DNA of 64,000 nucleotides from Chlamydiia bacterium (GTDB lineage Bacteria > Chlamydiota > Chlamydiia > Chlamydiales > GCA-2402025), in NCBI GenBank assembly GCA_030427725.1, contig JAUICV010000002.1, positions 386,436 to 450,435 of the forward strand, read 5' to 3'. Below, piece by piece: positions 33,613 through 43,138 of this stretch (the stretch's first letter is position 1; every line of letters begins with the position of its first letter). Under the pieces are notes generated by a model, which was given only the letters and a program-made list of their open reading frames with translations, was not told the DNA's origin and made no database searches. A program made the position numbers and the translations under genes.

Positions 33613-33913
33613 GCAAAAACCCCTTCCTAAGTACTTGTCTATTAATGCATATCAAAAGCGAATATCTAAAGAAACCAATTTTTTTGTAAATAATAAAAAA
33701 GTCCTCTAAAATACTCGTTTTAGCCAGTTTTTTCAAAAAAACAGAGGTAATTTTCTAAAAGACATTGATATCAATACAATTTTATGTAATAATTACTTAT
33801 TCAACGAAATTATATATGCAACGAAACTAAAAACAATATGCACTTTTACTAACTTCGTTGAAGTTATTTTAAGTAAAAATGTGTCCCGAGAGGGAGTTTA
33901 GGAGGAAAAAACC
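33613..33913. promoter_or_regulatory. divergent tsp/euo control region
   Basis: This AT-rich gap of 301 bases contains a good promoter for euo: TTGATA (33765-33770), 16 bases, then TAATAA (33787-33792). Downstream lie CAACGAAA at 33802-33809 and 33819-33826 and the palindrome AACTTC-GTT-GAAGTT at 33851-33865, which contains the same heptamer reversed (TTCGTTG). A very strong AGGAGG ribosome site sits at 33900-33905. The repeated heptamers look like an operator, possibly for EUO itself. Confidence 0.55.
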
Positions 33914-34375
33914 ATGACATTCGATGGCTTTATGGCAGATGAATGTGAAGTCACAGTAATTGACGACGCTCCTAGAAAGAAGGTCGTGTCGATTACCGAA
34001 GCTGCTAAAATAAATAACGTAACGCGTCAAGCAATCTATGTAGCTATTAAGCAAAAGAAGCTGAAAGCTTACAAAGATGCTACACGTTGGACTATTCGTC
34101 TAGAAGATCTAGAAGAATATAGGAGACAAAAGTACTCAAGAGCTAAGTCTACATTTGATGGAGAACTTCTTTTTGATAACGAAAGGGGATTCTACTCAGT
34201 TAACCAAGTGGCTAAAATGCTCGGAGTTCCTGCTCAAAAGATCTATTATGCAACAAGAATAGGTCTGTTGAAGGCTTCTAGAAAAGGTGCAGCTTGGATC
34301 ATTCACATTGATGATGTTAAGCATTATAAAGAAAGCTACCTAAGCCGCGGACATTCAAATTCAGATGTAGGTTAA
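33914..34375 (+). CDS. euo: EUO early transcriptional regulator
   Basis: EUO is the chlamydial repressor made soon after infection that keeps late genes silent. The 153-residue protein holds two similar excisionase-like winged helix units: SITEAAKINNVTRQAIYVAIKQ (in pieces, about 27-48) with an RWTIRLEDLEEYR tail, and FYSVNQVAKMLGVPAQKIYYATR (about 94-116) with AWIIHIDDVKHYK. KLKAYKD and YSRAKS also match Chlamydia EUO closely as I recall it. It lies next to gltX/tsp and recJ, as in Chlamydia. Confidence 0.93.
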   Translation: MTFDGFMADECEVTVIDDAPRKKVVSITEAAKINNVTRQAIYVAIKQKKLKAYKDATRWTIRLEDLEEYRRQKYSRAKSTFDGELLFDNERGFYSVNQVAKMLGVPAQKIYYATRIGLLKASRKGAAWIIHIDDVKHYKESYLSRGHSNSDVG

Positions 34376-34395
34376 TTCCTATATCCGAAATTAGG

Positions 34396-34426
34396 TAATT
34401 CGCGTCTATTGGGAGGCGACGAATTA
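34396..34426. terminator. stem-loop between convergent euo and recJ
   Basis: TAATTCG (34396-34402) pairs with CGAATTA (34420-34426), with a further five pairs inside around one bulge. It lies in the short gap between two convergent genes, so a terminator role is likely, but neither strand has a clear T run. Confidence 0.4.
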
Positions 34427-34490
34427 GCAAAATGATATGCAGACAACGGATGTTTTGTTTGTTTCAGCGTTTAATGTTTTTAGTTTTGCT

Positions 34491-36230
34491 TTATTCCATC
34501 ACTTGGAAGTCTTTGATCAATAATTGTATGCTTGATTTATTTAAGAAAGTGTTTACATATGGTGTAAACGCTATTCTTAATTTTGTGTTTTTCTTAGAGA
34601 CTTCTGGCTTTCTATGGGAGCATCCGAAAGCAACACCTTCTAACACTCTCTTATTTTGTTCTAGGTAAAGTTTTAAATGGTTTTTGCCAACTATTTTTGG
34701 GGGCCAGGTTTGTGTAGCCTCTGCGTATAAAATAGGCGGGGGGCTTGCTGTTCCAAAAGGCTCTAAAAGCTTTAAAGATTCTAAAAAATCGAAAGTTAAT
34801 TCATCAAAACTCACTTTAGCATCAAGTTTTAGTTTGGGCATAATATCACTTGAATTTAGTGACTTATTTGCTATTTCAACAAATGCGCTTTTGAAAGCTT
34901 CAACATTATCTTCATTAATGGTCATGCCAGCGGCAAAATCGTGGCCTCCAAAATTAAGTAGAAGATGTGATAGAGACTTGAGAGGAGCTAAAAGAGGAAA
35001 TTCAGGAATTGTTCTTAATGATCCCTTTCCAACACCGTTTTCAATAGAGATGATGACAGATGGACGATTAAACTGTTTTGAGATTCTAGCAGAGATTATA
35101 GGGATTACTCCAGGATGCCAGGTTTTAGAGGCTAGAACTAAAGCGTTATCGTCTAAAAGTTTTGGATGTAACTCTAGAATATTTTCTATTTCTGCTGAAT
35201 TAGACCTTTCAATTTTTTGTCTTTCTGTATTGTTTAGGTCGAGAGCTAAAACCATTTGTTCGGCTTTTTGAGCATCGTGAAGGAGGAATATTTGAACACC
35301 TTTCATTGGATCATCAATTCTACCCAAACTATTTAATCTAGGAGCAACTTTTGACGCGATGTCGTTAGTTGTTGTTTCTTCTTCATTGATGTCACATAGT
35401 GATAGAATTTTAGTAAGGCCTATTCGTTTTGACTTAGCTAGTTGTTTTAAACCGTACCGCACAAGAATCCTATTTTCTCCTACTAACGCGCCCATGTCAG
35501 CAATTGTTCCAATGGCAACAAGATCTAAATACCGCTTTAAATCAATTTTAGAAGGTGAAATGAGTTTTTTTTGAATAAAAAAGTTGGCAAGTCCATGTGC
35601 TAGTTTAAAAGCGACACCAACTCCAGTAAGATCTCTATTAGGGTAAGTGCTGTTAATAAGCTTTGGGTTCAAAGTCGCTGCGCAGTGTGGAATTGAAGCA
35701 GTAGGTTCGTGATGATCAGAAATAATTACATCGATGTTTTCTTCACTAATTTTTTTTATCTCATCAGCTGCAGTAATTCCACAATCAACGGTAATTATTA
35801 ATGAACAGTTTTTTCCTTTTGCTAGATCTTTGGCATCACTTAGAATGCTTTTTTCTAAAGAAGTTCTGTTAGGAATGTAATATTCGGTCTCTATTCCGAT
35901 GAGCGTTAAAAACTCAATAAGCAAGACCGTTCCTGTTATTCCATCGACATCGTTATCTCCATAAACTAGAATCTTTTCCTTATCGTTATAGGCTTTGAAG
36001 ATTCTTTTTATAGCCTCGTTCATTTGCGAGAACAGAGCCGGATCATAAAGATCGGGAAGTTTTGCGTAGAGATGTTTGTGAATTGACTGAATAGATTCAA
36101 ATCCACGGCTTAAAAGCACCTGGGCAATCACCGGGTTGATATTAAACTCGCTAATTACTTGCTTTTTCCAAGATGGATTGTCAATAGGATCAATCCACCT
36201 TGGATGCTCTGTTGTTTTATTACTTGTCAT
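34491..36230 (-). CDS. recJ: single-stranded-DNA-specific exonuclease RecJ
   Basis: RecJ degrades 5' ends of single-stranded DNA in recombination and mismatch repair. The 579-residue protein has the DHH phosphoesterase motifs: VYGDNDVDGITGT (about 84-96), ITVDCGI, ISDHHEPT, a DHHA1 segment with NFGGHDFAAGM near 415, and an OB domain at the end. GGAAGGAA precedes the start. It follows secDF on the same strand, 78 bases apart. Confidence 0.95.
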   Translation of the reverse strand: MTSNKTTEHPRWIDPIDNPSWKKQVISEFNINPVIAQVLLSRGFESIQSIHKHLYAKLPDLYDPALFSQMNEAIKRIFKAYNDKEKILVYGDNDVDGITGTVLLIEFLTLIGIETEYYIPNRTSLEKSILSDAKDLAKGKNCSLIITVDCGITAADEIKKISEENIDVIISDHHEPTASIPHCAATLNPKLINSTYPNRDLTGVGVAFKLAHGLANFFIQKKLISPSKIDLKRYLDLVAIGTIADMGALVGENRILVRYGLKQLAKSKRIGLTKILSLCDINEEETTTNDIASKVAPRLNSLGRIDDPMKGVQIFLLHDAQKAEQMVLALDLNNTERQKIERSNSAEIENILELHPKLLDDNALVLASKTWHPGVIPIISARISKQFNRPSVIISIENGVGKGSLRTIPEFPLLAPLKSLSHLLLNFGGHDFAAGMTINEDNVEAFKSAFVEIANKSLNSSDIMPKLKLDAKVSFDELTFDFLESLKLLEPFGTASPPPILYAEATQTWPPKIVGKNHLKLYLEQNKRVLEGVAFGCSHRKPEVSKKNTKLRIAFTPYVNTFLNKSSIQLLIKDFQVME

Positions 36231-36247
36231 AAGTAATCGTTCCTTCC

Positions 36248-36291
36248 AGCAGATGTCTGCTTACTTTAGGTTTACTTATCGACAAGATAAG
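36248..36291 (-). repeat. two small hairpins between secDF and recJ
   Basis: AGCAGA-TG-TCTGCT (36248-36261) and CTTATC-GACAA-GATAAG (36275-36291) are perfect six-base inverted repeats in the leader of recJ. They may slow transcription between the two genes or protect RNA ends. No T run follows. Confidence 0.35.
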
Positions 36292-36308
36292 GAGTTTTGA
36301 TAGGCTTT

Positions 36309-39300
36309 TTACAGCTTCTTAGTCGTTCCTTGATTCTCGTATGGAAGATGCTTGGATGACTTCATTTCTCGATTGTGCAAAAAGTAGAGCAAAGGTGTTG
36401 CTACAAATAGTGATGAAAGCGTTCCATAGACAACTCCAATGGTCATAACCAATGCAAAGCCGAAAATGGTACTACCACCAAATGCTACTAATGCTACGAG
36501 AACGAAAACAGTCGTCAATGATGTCATCATTGTTCTTGAAAAGGTCTTGTTTAGGGCTGTGTTTAACAGATCCTTATAAGACATTTTCTTTCCTGTTTTT
36601 ACATCTTCTCTGATTCTATCAAAAATAATTATCGTGTCGTTAAGTGAGTACCCGACAATAGTTAGCAAAGCAGCTATGGTGTTTAAATCAATCTGAACTG
36701 GAATTTTAAGTGCGTGTAGTATCGCAAGAGTGGCTATAGTAACTAAGACATCATGGGCAAGCCCAAGAGTGGCGCAAAGTGCGTATTTTAGTTCAAAACG
36801 GAGTGTAATATAAAGCAATATACATCCCAGTGCGATTGCAAGGCCAATTAGGGCGTTGTTTCTCATGCTGTCAGATATCTGACCGCTTATGCTAGTCCAG
36901 CTGCTATCAGCTTGCTGGAGAGATTTTTGGGTAAATTGTATGTCCTGAGATTGCAACGCGTCTATAACCCAAGCTATCCTTGGATTACTTTCATAGCCGT
37001 ATAAAGCAGGCTCAGAAGTTTCTAGTGGCATACCGTGGAATGGTTGTCCTTGTCTATTAAGTGATTTACTTAAGAATATCCTAACTAAATTAGAAGGGCT
37101 TAATTCTCTAACTTGAAAATCTTGCTTTGCAAGCCCTTTTTGTTCTAGAGCTCTCTCTACAACATTTCTGTAGCTTAGATCTTGTGGCGTATTTTTAATT
37201 TCAAGGTTTAAAGCAAAACCACCGGTAAAATCCATTCCAAATATAGAATTTCTTTCATAGATCATAATGGAGCTTCCAACGATTCCTACTAGTAATGACA
37301 ATGAAATAGCAAGTTTCCCAAATTTTAAAAAGTTAAAACCTGAAAGCTTGAAAATTTCAGCCATTTTTAATGATTTATTTTTGGAGCCCTTAACCCATCT
37401 TTGGAAGAAAAATTTAGTCATAAAGAGGGCAGAGAACATTGAAGAGACAATTCCAATAATCAACATCACAGCAAAGGCTTTGATTGGACCAGAGTCAAAT
37501 TGGAGTAAGACAACAGCTGCTATAATGGTTGTGATATTTGAGTCAAATATTGCTGAAAAGGCTCTTTTATATCCTGCATTAATAGCCAAGGAGAGTCGTC
37601 CTGATTTTGCAAACTCTTCTCTTATTCTTTCAAATACTAGAACATTTGCGTCAACGGCCATACCGACAGTCAAAATAATACCAGCAATACCAGCCAAAGT
37701 AAGAGCTGCGTGTATGTTCTGGAGTGTTGCCCACATAATGAGCAAATTAAAAATGACTGCAACTGATGCAACAGCCCCTGCAAATCTGTAATAGCCAACC
37801 ATAGTTCCTATTACTAATAAAAGAGCTAAGGTAGTAGCTAGCACTCCCTGGTGCCGTTCCTTTATTCCTAATTCAGGACTTACATTTTTTTCAGAAAGAA
37901 TTTTTGGTGAAAAGGTTAGGGATCCTGCTTTTAAATCAGCCTCAAGCTTGTTAATTTCTCTTTGAGTGAAACTTCCAGTGATCATTGCTTTATCTTTTAA
38001 AGCAGATTCTAGGGCTGGTGCGCTGATGACTGAGCCATTCAAGACTACAGCCATTCTCCACCCTCGTCCTCTAGAATATTTTTCGGCGGAGGTTCCTGCT
38101 ATCTTTTCCTTGGAAAAGGCTGAAGTCCAAGCATAAAAATCGGCCCTAGGGTTGATTTTTTGTTTATTTCTTAAAGTTTGAGAACTTTTAACGCCAAAGC
38201 CAAGAAAGTTTCCTTTTGTTGGATCGTAAGAAGCGTGAATATCATCAAGATTCGATCCTTCAAGAGCATAGTTATTAAATATTATAAGAAGAGGGTTTGA
38301 TTGACCTTGCCAGTTTGCAAAGCTGTCTCCTCTGAACATAGCAATTTTGCTGTAACTTTCATCGAAAACATTGTAAGAGCCATCGTTTGATGAAGCTAAT
38401 CTTAGACCATTTTCAAATAGGGTTTTGGCTGCTGGGCTTCTTGGTTGAGCGTTATCCGTATCTAGAGAATCTCCATAAAGATGGTTCCAGGCAATTCTGT
38501 TGATGCTTTCTACATCTTTTTTGTTCGTTACAAGTGCTTCGTTCCAGACGTCCTGTAAGAAAGTAGCTACTGCATCACTTAAATCTGGGTTGTTTTGAGA
38601 GTACTTTTCGTTCACAACATGGAAAGACATTGATGAAGCTTTTACAAGTTCACTAGCAGACAGGCCTTGAGCCCCAGGGAAGTCGAGAGTTATATTGGAT
38701 CCTTCTCTGCGAATGCTTACCTCAGAGACGCCCATTTTGTTGACTCTTTGATATAGTTCATCAACGCCTTGAGTCAAGTCAGCTTCGTTGGTGACCTTAT
38801 TGTTATTGTTGTCCCTTAGTTCTAGTTGAACGGTTTTTCCACCAGATAAATCTAATCCCCATTTGATGATTTTTCTTTCATCGCCTCGGAAATATTTTTT
38901 AAAGCTGAGGGCAAAGTTGTTAAGAAGTGCATTTTTTGTGGGTTTTGGAATGTCAAACTTCGTTTTCAGAGTTGGGTCAACTTGGGCAGTATTGTATTCG
39001 TCTCTCCATTTTAATAGATCTTCATGAATACTGTTGCCTATTTGGTTTTCTGCTAAGATCCTTTGTGCAAAATCTGAAAATTCAAGGACAGCAAATTTTT
39101 TAGTGCCACGCACTTTGAAATCTTCTCTTGTAGCCTTTAGAATATTATTAAAATAGCCTTGGTTTTCAAAAATAAAATCGTTAGAAAGAGATTGGCTCAG
39201 AGAGTAGGTGGCTCCTGGATAACCATAATAGCCTTTATTTGTAAGTAGTTCTCTTAAAGATTGGAAGTCTTTCATAAATTGAGAGGCTTGCACTGAACTA

Positions 39301-40886
39301 GGGTCTGCTCTAAACTTTTTTATGATTTGGTCTATGCCTTTAGCAATTACGTATACAGAGCCTGTTTTCAAACCCTGAATTTGTAAACTTGTTTCTGAAG
39401 TTGGGGCATAAACAAGAAGTCCTAGTCTTTTTTGAGAAGCAGGAAGTTTTTCGTATGTGTTTAAATCCCAAATCGGGAAATTTTCCTTGGAAAGATCTGC
39501 ACTTTTAGGAGACCAGGAGTCTTTAATAAGTTTTTTCAGTTGAGAAGCTTCTTGATTAGCTACTTCTTTTAAACTAAATGCTAAAAAGCTGTCGGAATTT
39601 GATAAAGCGCTTAAGCTCGCTTGATAATGCCCTAATGAAGGGATAAACTCTTCAGTTGAAACCCTTGATATCCTAGCAATCTCATTATAGATGATTTGTT
39701 CGATTTGCTCTTTTTTAATATCTCTATTACCTGCACTTAGAGCTTTTTCTGCAATATCCAGAAGATCCTTTCTAATATTCAGGATAAGTTTTCTTTCTGT
39801 TAGATCTAAGGAAATGGATTGAACAACTGGGTTGTTTAAGTTTAAATCAAGATTTTCGAATGTGTTAGCTTTGTAGTTAAAAGAGTTCAACTTTTCTAAA
39901 AGGATATTAAGAGAAGTTGGAGTTTTCCCGGCAGCAAAAGAGCTGGCGTGGGTTTTAAGGAGTGAGGAAGAAAAATCTAGTAATGCCTCTCTCTCTTTTA
40001 GCGTTGCTAGCCTTTGTTGCTCTTCGTTTTCTAGATATTCATTGCTTTCACTGAGTTTTTTTTGTTTTTCCTCTAAATTGATTCTTGCGAGCCTAGTAGA
40101 ATCGTTCAGTTTTTGAACATTTTCTGTTAGAGAAGAAATGATCGCGCTTTTATTAGAAAAATGTCCTTGAGTCAATGAAGCATAGAAAGCTTTTTGTAAT
40201 CTAGGGTGTTCTTTAAAAGATTTTGAGTAAGTAGAAAGTGTGCGGGATAGATTTAAAATGAGATCTTTCTTTGTTTCGTGATCTTTAGTGTTTATTATTG
40301 CATCAACTAGGTTTGCATTTTCAGAAACTCCTCCAATAGAAAGTGCTAGTAAGGCAAGTCTGTCATTCAAAACGTCTTTATAGAGTGGTGTAATTGTTCC
40401 GTTATTTTCAAACTTGTTAGAAAATCTGAAGAATGTGTTGGATTGACTTGTGTTGAAATGAACTGGGATTTTTCTTTGGACGGCGACGGTCTTAGACTCT
40501 TCGGCTCCTTCTATAGGAGCTAGGCCGAGCTGAGCTGGAGCAAAAGAAATTAGTGACCCTGATCGGTTAAAGCTTTCCCTGAAAGTCTTGGCATCTTTAA
40601 TACTTTTAAGAGTTACTTGAACAAGTTGTGGGTTGTCTTTTTCTAGTTCGACTAATTGAGGGGTAATTTCTAATAAAGAGCAGTACGAATTTATCCACGA
40701 AAGGGATTCTTTTTCTAAAGAGTTAATCCTTTCTAGAGAAGATTTCCCAACTTTTGTTGCCATCTCCTGGTTCACTGGCTTTTTGAGCGGTTTAGTGTAG
40801 AAAAAGACTGTAGGAAGAATGTTATAAATAGTAAGAAGAATGACTGCTGTTATTAGATAAAAGTGCCAACGTTTTTGTTTTTCCAT
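36309..40886 (-). CDS. secDF: SecD-SecF fusion translocase subunit
   Basis: SecDF uses the proton gradient to pull exported proteins through SecYEG. At 1525 residues this is a fused SecD and SecF with a large additional region. A first membrane helix (about 10-30) is followed by some 600 residues rich in coiled-coil and Ser/Leu-rich helices. Then come the SecD core (WGLDLSGGKTVQLEL, DFPGAQG), six membrane helices with GMAVDANVLVFERIREE, and SecF with GMDFTGGF and YSLNDTIIIFDRIRED. The extended N-terminal periplasmic part is a chlamydial feature whose role is not known. Confidence 0.95.
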   Translation of the reverse strand: MEKQKRWHFYLITAVILLTIYNILPTVFFYTKPLKKPVNQEMATKVGKSSLERINSLEKESLSWINSYCSLLEITPQLVELEKDNPQLVQVTLKSIKDAKTFRESFNRSGSLISFAPAQLGLAPIEGAEESKTVAVQRKIPVHFNTSQSNTFFRFSNKFENNGTITPLYKDVLNDRLALLALSIGGVSENANLVDAIINTKDHETKKDLILNLSRTLSTYSKSFKEHPRLQKAFYASLTQGHFSNKSAIISSLTENVQKLNDSTRLARINLEEKQKKLSESNEYLENEEQQRLATLKEREALLDFSSSLLKTHASSFAAGKTPTSLNILLEKLNSFNYKANTFENLDLNLNNPVVQSISLDLTERKLILNIRKDLLDIAEKALSAGNRDIKKEQIEQIIYNEIARISRVSTEEFIPSLGHYQASLSALSNSDSFLAFSLKEVANQEASQLKKLIKDSWSPKSADLSKENFPIWDLNTYEKLPASQKRLGLLVYAPTSETSLQIQGLKTGSVYVIAKGIDQIIKKFRADPSSVQASQFMKDFQSLRELLTNKGYYGYPGATYSLSQSLSNDFIFENQGYFNNILKATREDFKVRGTKKFAVLEFSDFAQRILAENQIGNSIHEDLLKWRDEYNTAQVDPTLKTKFDIPKPTKNALLNNFALSFKKYFRGDERKIIKWGLDLSGGKTVQLELRDNNNNKVTNEADLTQGVDELYQRVNKMGVSEVSIRREGSNITLDFPGAQGLSASELVKASSMSFHVVNEKYSQNNPDLSDAVATFLQDVWNEALVTNKKDVESINRIAWNHLYGDSLDTDNAQPRSPAAKTLFENGLRLASSNDGSYNVFDESYSKIAMFRGDSFANWQGQSNPLLIIFNNYALEGSNLDDIHASYDPTKGNFLGFGVKSSQTLRNKQKINPRADFYAWTSAFSKEKIAGTSAEKYSRGRGWRMAVVLNGSVISAPALESALKDKAMITGSFTQREINKLEADLKAGSLTFSPKILSEKNVSPELGIKERHQGVLATTLALLLVIGTMVGYYRFAGAVASVAVIFNLLIMWATLQNIHAALTLAGIAGIILTVGMAVDANVLVFERIREEFAKSGRLSLAINAGYKRAFSAIFDSNITTIIAAVVLLQFDSGPIKAFAVMLIIGIVSSMFSALFMTKFFFQRWVKGSKNKSLKMAEIFKLSGFNFLKFGKLAISLSLLVGIVGSSIMIYERNSIFGMDFTGGFALNLEIKNTPQDLSYRNVVERALEQKGLAKQDFQVRELSPSNLVRIFLSKSLNRQGQPFHGMPLETSEPALYGYESNPRIAWVIDALQSQDIQFTQKSLQQADSSWTSISGQISDSMRNNALIGLAIALGCILLYITLRFELKYALCATLGLAHDVLVTIATLAILHALKIPVQIDLNTIAALLTIVGYSLNDTIIIFDRIREDVKTGKKMSYKDLLNTALNKTFSRTMMTSLTTVFVLVALVAFGGSTIFGFALVMTIGVVYGTLSSLFVATPLLYFLHNREMKSSKHLPYENQGTTKKL

Positions 40887-40948
40887 TTCTAAGTGATTCC
40901 CTTAAAGTTACAGAAGCTCCTGCTCTAGGCTTGAAGCATTTAGAATTA

Positions 40949-40978
40949 GACAGAATACTTATGGAAAATGATTCTGTC
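40949..40978. promoter_or_regulatory. 8-bp inverted repeat between divergent secDF and purA
   Basis: GACAGAAT (40949-40956) and ATTCTGTC (40971-40978) are exact complements separated by 14 bases, in the 231-base divergent control region. The spacing of about two helical turns between half-site centres suits a dimeric regulator. No known regulator is identified. Confidence 0.4.
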
Positions 40979-41117
40979 CACTAAATATCGTTATCCATAA
41001 ACCCACGCAGTATAGTCTTTAAGGACTTTTGAAGCTATTAATAAATTATTCATTTATGCATAAGATGTCTTTGAACTTCTTGTTTTTTTTCTTAAAGGAT
41101 CTTTTTAGGGGGATGTT

Positions 41118-42398
41118 GTGGGTATTAATATTGTTTTGGGACTTCAGTGGGGAGATGAAGGAAAGGGAAAAGTTATTGATTTACTTTCAAAAGATGTCGA
41201 GGGAGTTGTTCGAGCTCAAGGGGGAAATAATGCAGGGCATAGTGTTGTTTTTCAAGGGAAAGAATATAGTTTTCATTTGATTCCTTCGGGGATTTTATAT
41301 CCAAACGTCCAGTGTTTTTTAGGGTCTGGCACAGTTATAGATCTTGAGGGGCTTGTTCAAGAGGTAGAAGGTTTGGCTAATAAGGGAGTTGAGTTTGCCG
41401 GAAGATTTTGGATATCTCCTTTCGCTCATCTTGTGTTTGAATATCATAAAATTACCGACGCTTTTCAGGAACAGGCAAAGGGAGGTTTATCTATAGGTAC
41501 AACCAGAAGGGGAATTGGACCGGCTTATATGGATAGGTGTGGAAGAACTGGAGTTAGAGTTTGTGATTTGATCAGTGAAACTCGTTGCCGCCAAAGTTTT
41601 AAATTTGCGTTTGAGCGAATGAACCAGGATCTTATTCTGCGTTTTGGCTACAAGGAACTGAGTGAAAAAAACTTTATAGATAAAAACATGAGTTTAGCTG
41701 AAAAAATTAGGCCCTACATCAAATATTTTGAAGAAAGTTTTTACAAACAGAATAAGACTATTTTGCTAGAGGGTGCTCAAGGGGCTATGCTAGACCTTAT
41801 ATTTGGCACTTACCCATATGTAACATCTTCCAATACGACCTCTTCAGGGATTTGTCTCGGGGCAGGTGTAAGTCCGTGTCATATAAATAAGGTGTTAGGA
41901 ATTGCGAAAGCTTACACTACAAGGGTTGGAGAAGGACCTTTTCCCACAGAGATTAAAGAGGGCGAGTGTAATAATTTTGACCATCAAGTAGCTAGAGAGT
42001 TTGGAGTGACTACTGGTAGAAAACGTAGAATTGGGTGGTTTGATGCAGTACTTGTTAAATATGCTATAGAGTTAAACGGTGTCAAAGAGCTTGCTTTAAC
42101 GAAGTTAGATATCTTAGATACATTTGATAAAATAAAAATTTGCGTTGGGTACAAGACAAGAAACGGAGAGTTGAAACAAGGGACTTTTTGGCCGGGAGAG
42201 CTTGATAGAATGGATCCGATCTATGAAGAGTTAGATGGATGGAAGTGTTCTACGCAAGGAATTACCAGATATGATAAACTTCCCCTTAAGGCACGCGCCT
42301 ATATTAAAAGGATTGAGGAGTTAACCAAAGTGAGAGTGAAAATTATTTCGACAGGTCCTTCAAGGGAGCAAACTATTATGGAGGATTTTCAATGGTAA
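41118..42398 (+). CDS. purA: adenylosuccinate synthetase
   Basis: PurA joins IMP and aspartate with GTP, the step that commits IMP to AMP. The 426 residues begin at a GTG with AGGGGG five bases upstream. Motifs are LQWGDEGKGKVID (about 8-20), GGNNAGHSV, TTRRGIGPAYMDR, LLEGAQGAMLD and the C-terminal STGPSREQTI. Classical Chlamydia species lack this enzyme, as far as I recall, and live on imported nucleotides. No purB or guaB is in the window. Its stop lies inside the start of uppS (seven-base overlap). Confidence 0.95.
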   Translation: MGINIVLGLQWGDEGKGKVIDLLSKDVEGVVRAQGGNNAGHSVVFQGKEYSFHLIPSGILYPNVQCFLGSGTVIDLEGLVQEVEGLANKGVEFAGRFWISPFAHLVFEYHKITDAFQEQAKGGLSIGTTRRGIGPAYMDRCGRTGVRVCDLISETRCRQSFKFAFERMNQDLILRFGYKELSEKNFIDKNMSLAEKIRPYIKYFEESFYKQNKTILLEGAQGAMLDLIFGTYPYVTSSNTTSSGICLGAGVSPCHINKVLGIAKAYTTRVGEGPFPTEIKEGECNNFDHQVAREFGVTTGRKRRIGWFDAVLVKYAIELNGVKELALTKLDILDTFDKIKICVGYKTRNGELKQGTFWPGELDRMDPIYEELDGWKCSTQGITRYDKLPLKARAYIKRIEELTKVRVKIISTGPSREQTIMEDFQW

Positions 42399-43138
42399 TT
42401 ACTGAGAGTTGTGCTCTGAGTAATAAGGAAGCAGTTGTGCCTTTTAAAGTGCCGTCACATATAGCTTTTATAATGGATGGAAATCGTAGATGGGCAAAGA
42501 ACCACCATCTAGGGTATGAGGCTGGTTATTGGAAAGGGATAGAGACTGTAAATGAAGTGATACGATTGTGCAAAAATTATGGAGTTCAAACCGTTACTTT
42601 GTTCTCGTTTTCAACAGAAAATTGGAATCGGTTGGATGAAGAGGTGGAGTTATTGATGAACCTTTTTAGCTATTACCTAGATACAAAAACAGAAGAGCTT
42701 AGGGAAAAAGATATTCAAGTTTTGTCTATAGGAGAGCTTTCTAAACTCCCAGAAAAACTTAAACAAAGCATAGCTAACGCTAAAGAAAGAACAAAGCATT
42801 GTGAAAGTTTGAAACTTGTTTTAGCGCTAAATTATGGTTCAAGAGATGAGATAACTAGAGCAGTCAAAGGGATAGTAAACGATATTGACAAAGGGGTGAT
42901 TTCTAAACAAGACCTGACAGAAAAGTTAATTTCGAGTTATCTTGATACTTCGGGTTTGAAGGATCCTGATTTATTAATAAGGACAAGTGGTGAGAGTAGA
43001 TTAAGTAACTTCTTATTGTGGCAACTCTGTTATACGGAAGTGTATATTACTCAGACCGCATGGCCTGATTTTAATGAACAAGAGCTTTTGAAAGCTATTA
43101 AAACATACCAAAAAAGAGATAGACGGTTTGGTAAATGA
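42392..43138 (+). CDS. uppS: undecaprenyl diphosphate synthase (cis-prenyltransferase)
   Basis: UppS condenses isopentenyl diphosphate on farnesyl diphosphate to make the C55 carrier lipid for peptidoglycan and surface polysaccharides. The 248-residue protein has MDGNRRWAK (about 28-36), TLFSFSTENW and the RTSGESRLSNFLLWQ catalytic block near 205. It starts within the end of purA and its stop overlaps the cdsA start by four bases, so three genes are coupled. Confidence 0.95.
   Translation: MVITESCALSNKEAVVPFKVPSHIAFIMDGNRRWAKNHHLGYEAGYWKGIETVNEVIRLCKNYGVQTVTLFSFSTENWNRLDEEVELLMNLFSYYLDTKTEELREKDIQVLSIGELSKLPEKLKQSIANAKERTKHCESLKLVLALNYGSRDEITRAVKGIVNDIDKGVISKQDLTEKLISSYLDTSGLKDPDLLIRTSGESRLSNFLLWQLCYTEVYITQTAWPDFNEQELLKAIKTYQKRDRRFGK

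Noticed and set aside
34432-34668. 78-codon hydrophobic plus-strand frame overlapping the 3' end of recJ
   Set aside because: Most of it is the complement of recJ coding sequence, and it begins in the terminator gap without a ribosome site.
34684-35271. 195-codon open frame antisense to recJ
   Set aside because: It lies fully inside recJ, has no ribosome site and its composition is what the reverse of a helical protein gives.
37267-37791. 174-codon open frame antisense to secDF
   Set aside because: It is contained in a well supported gene and shows no independent signals.
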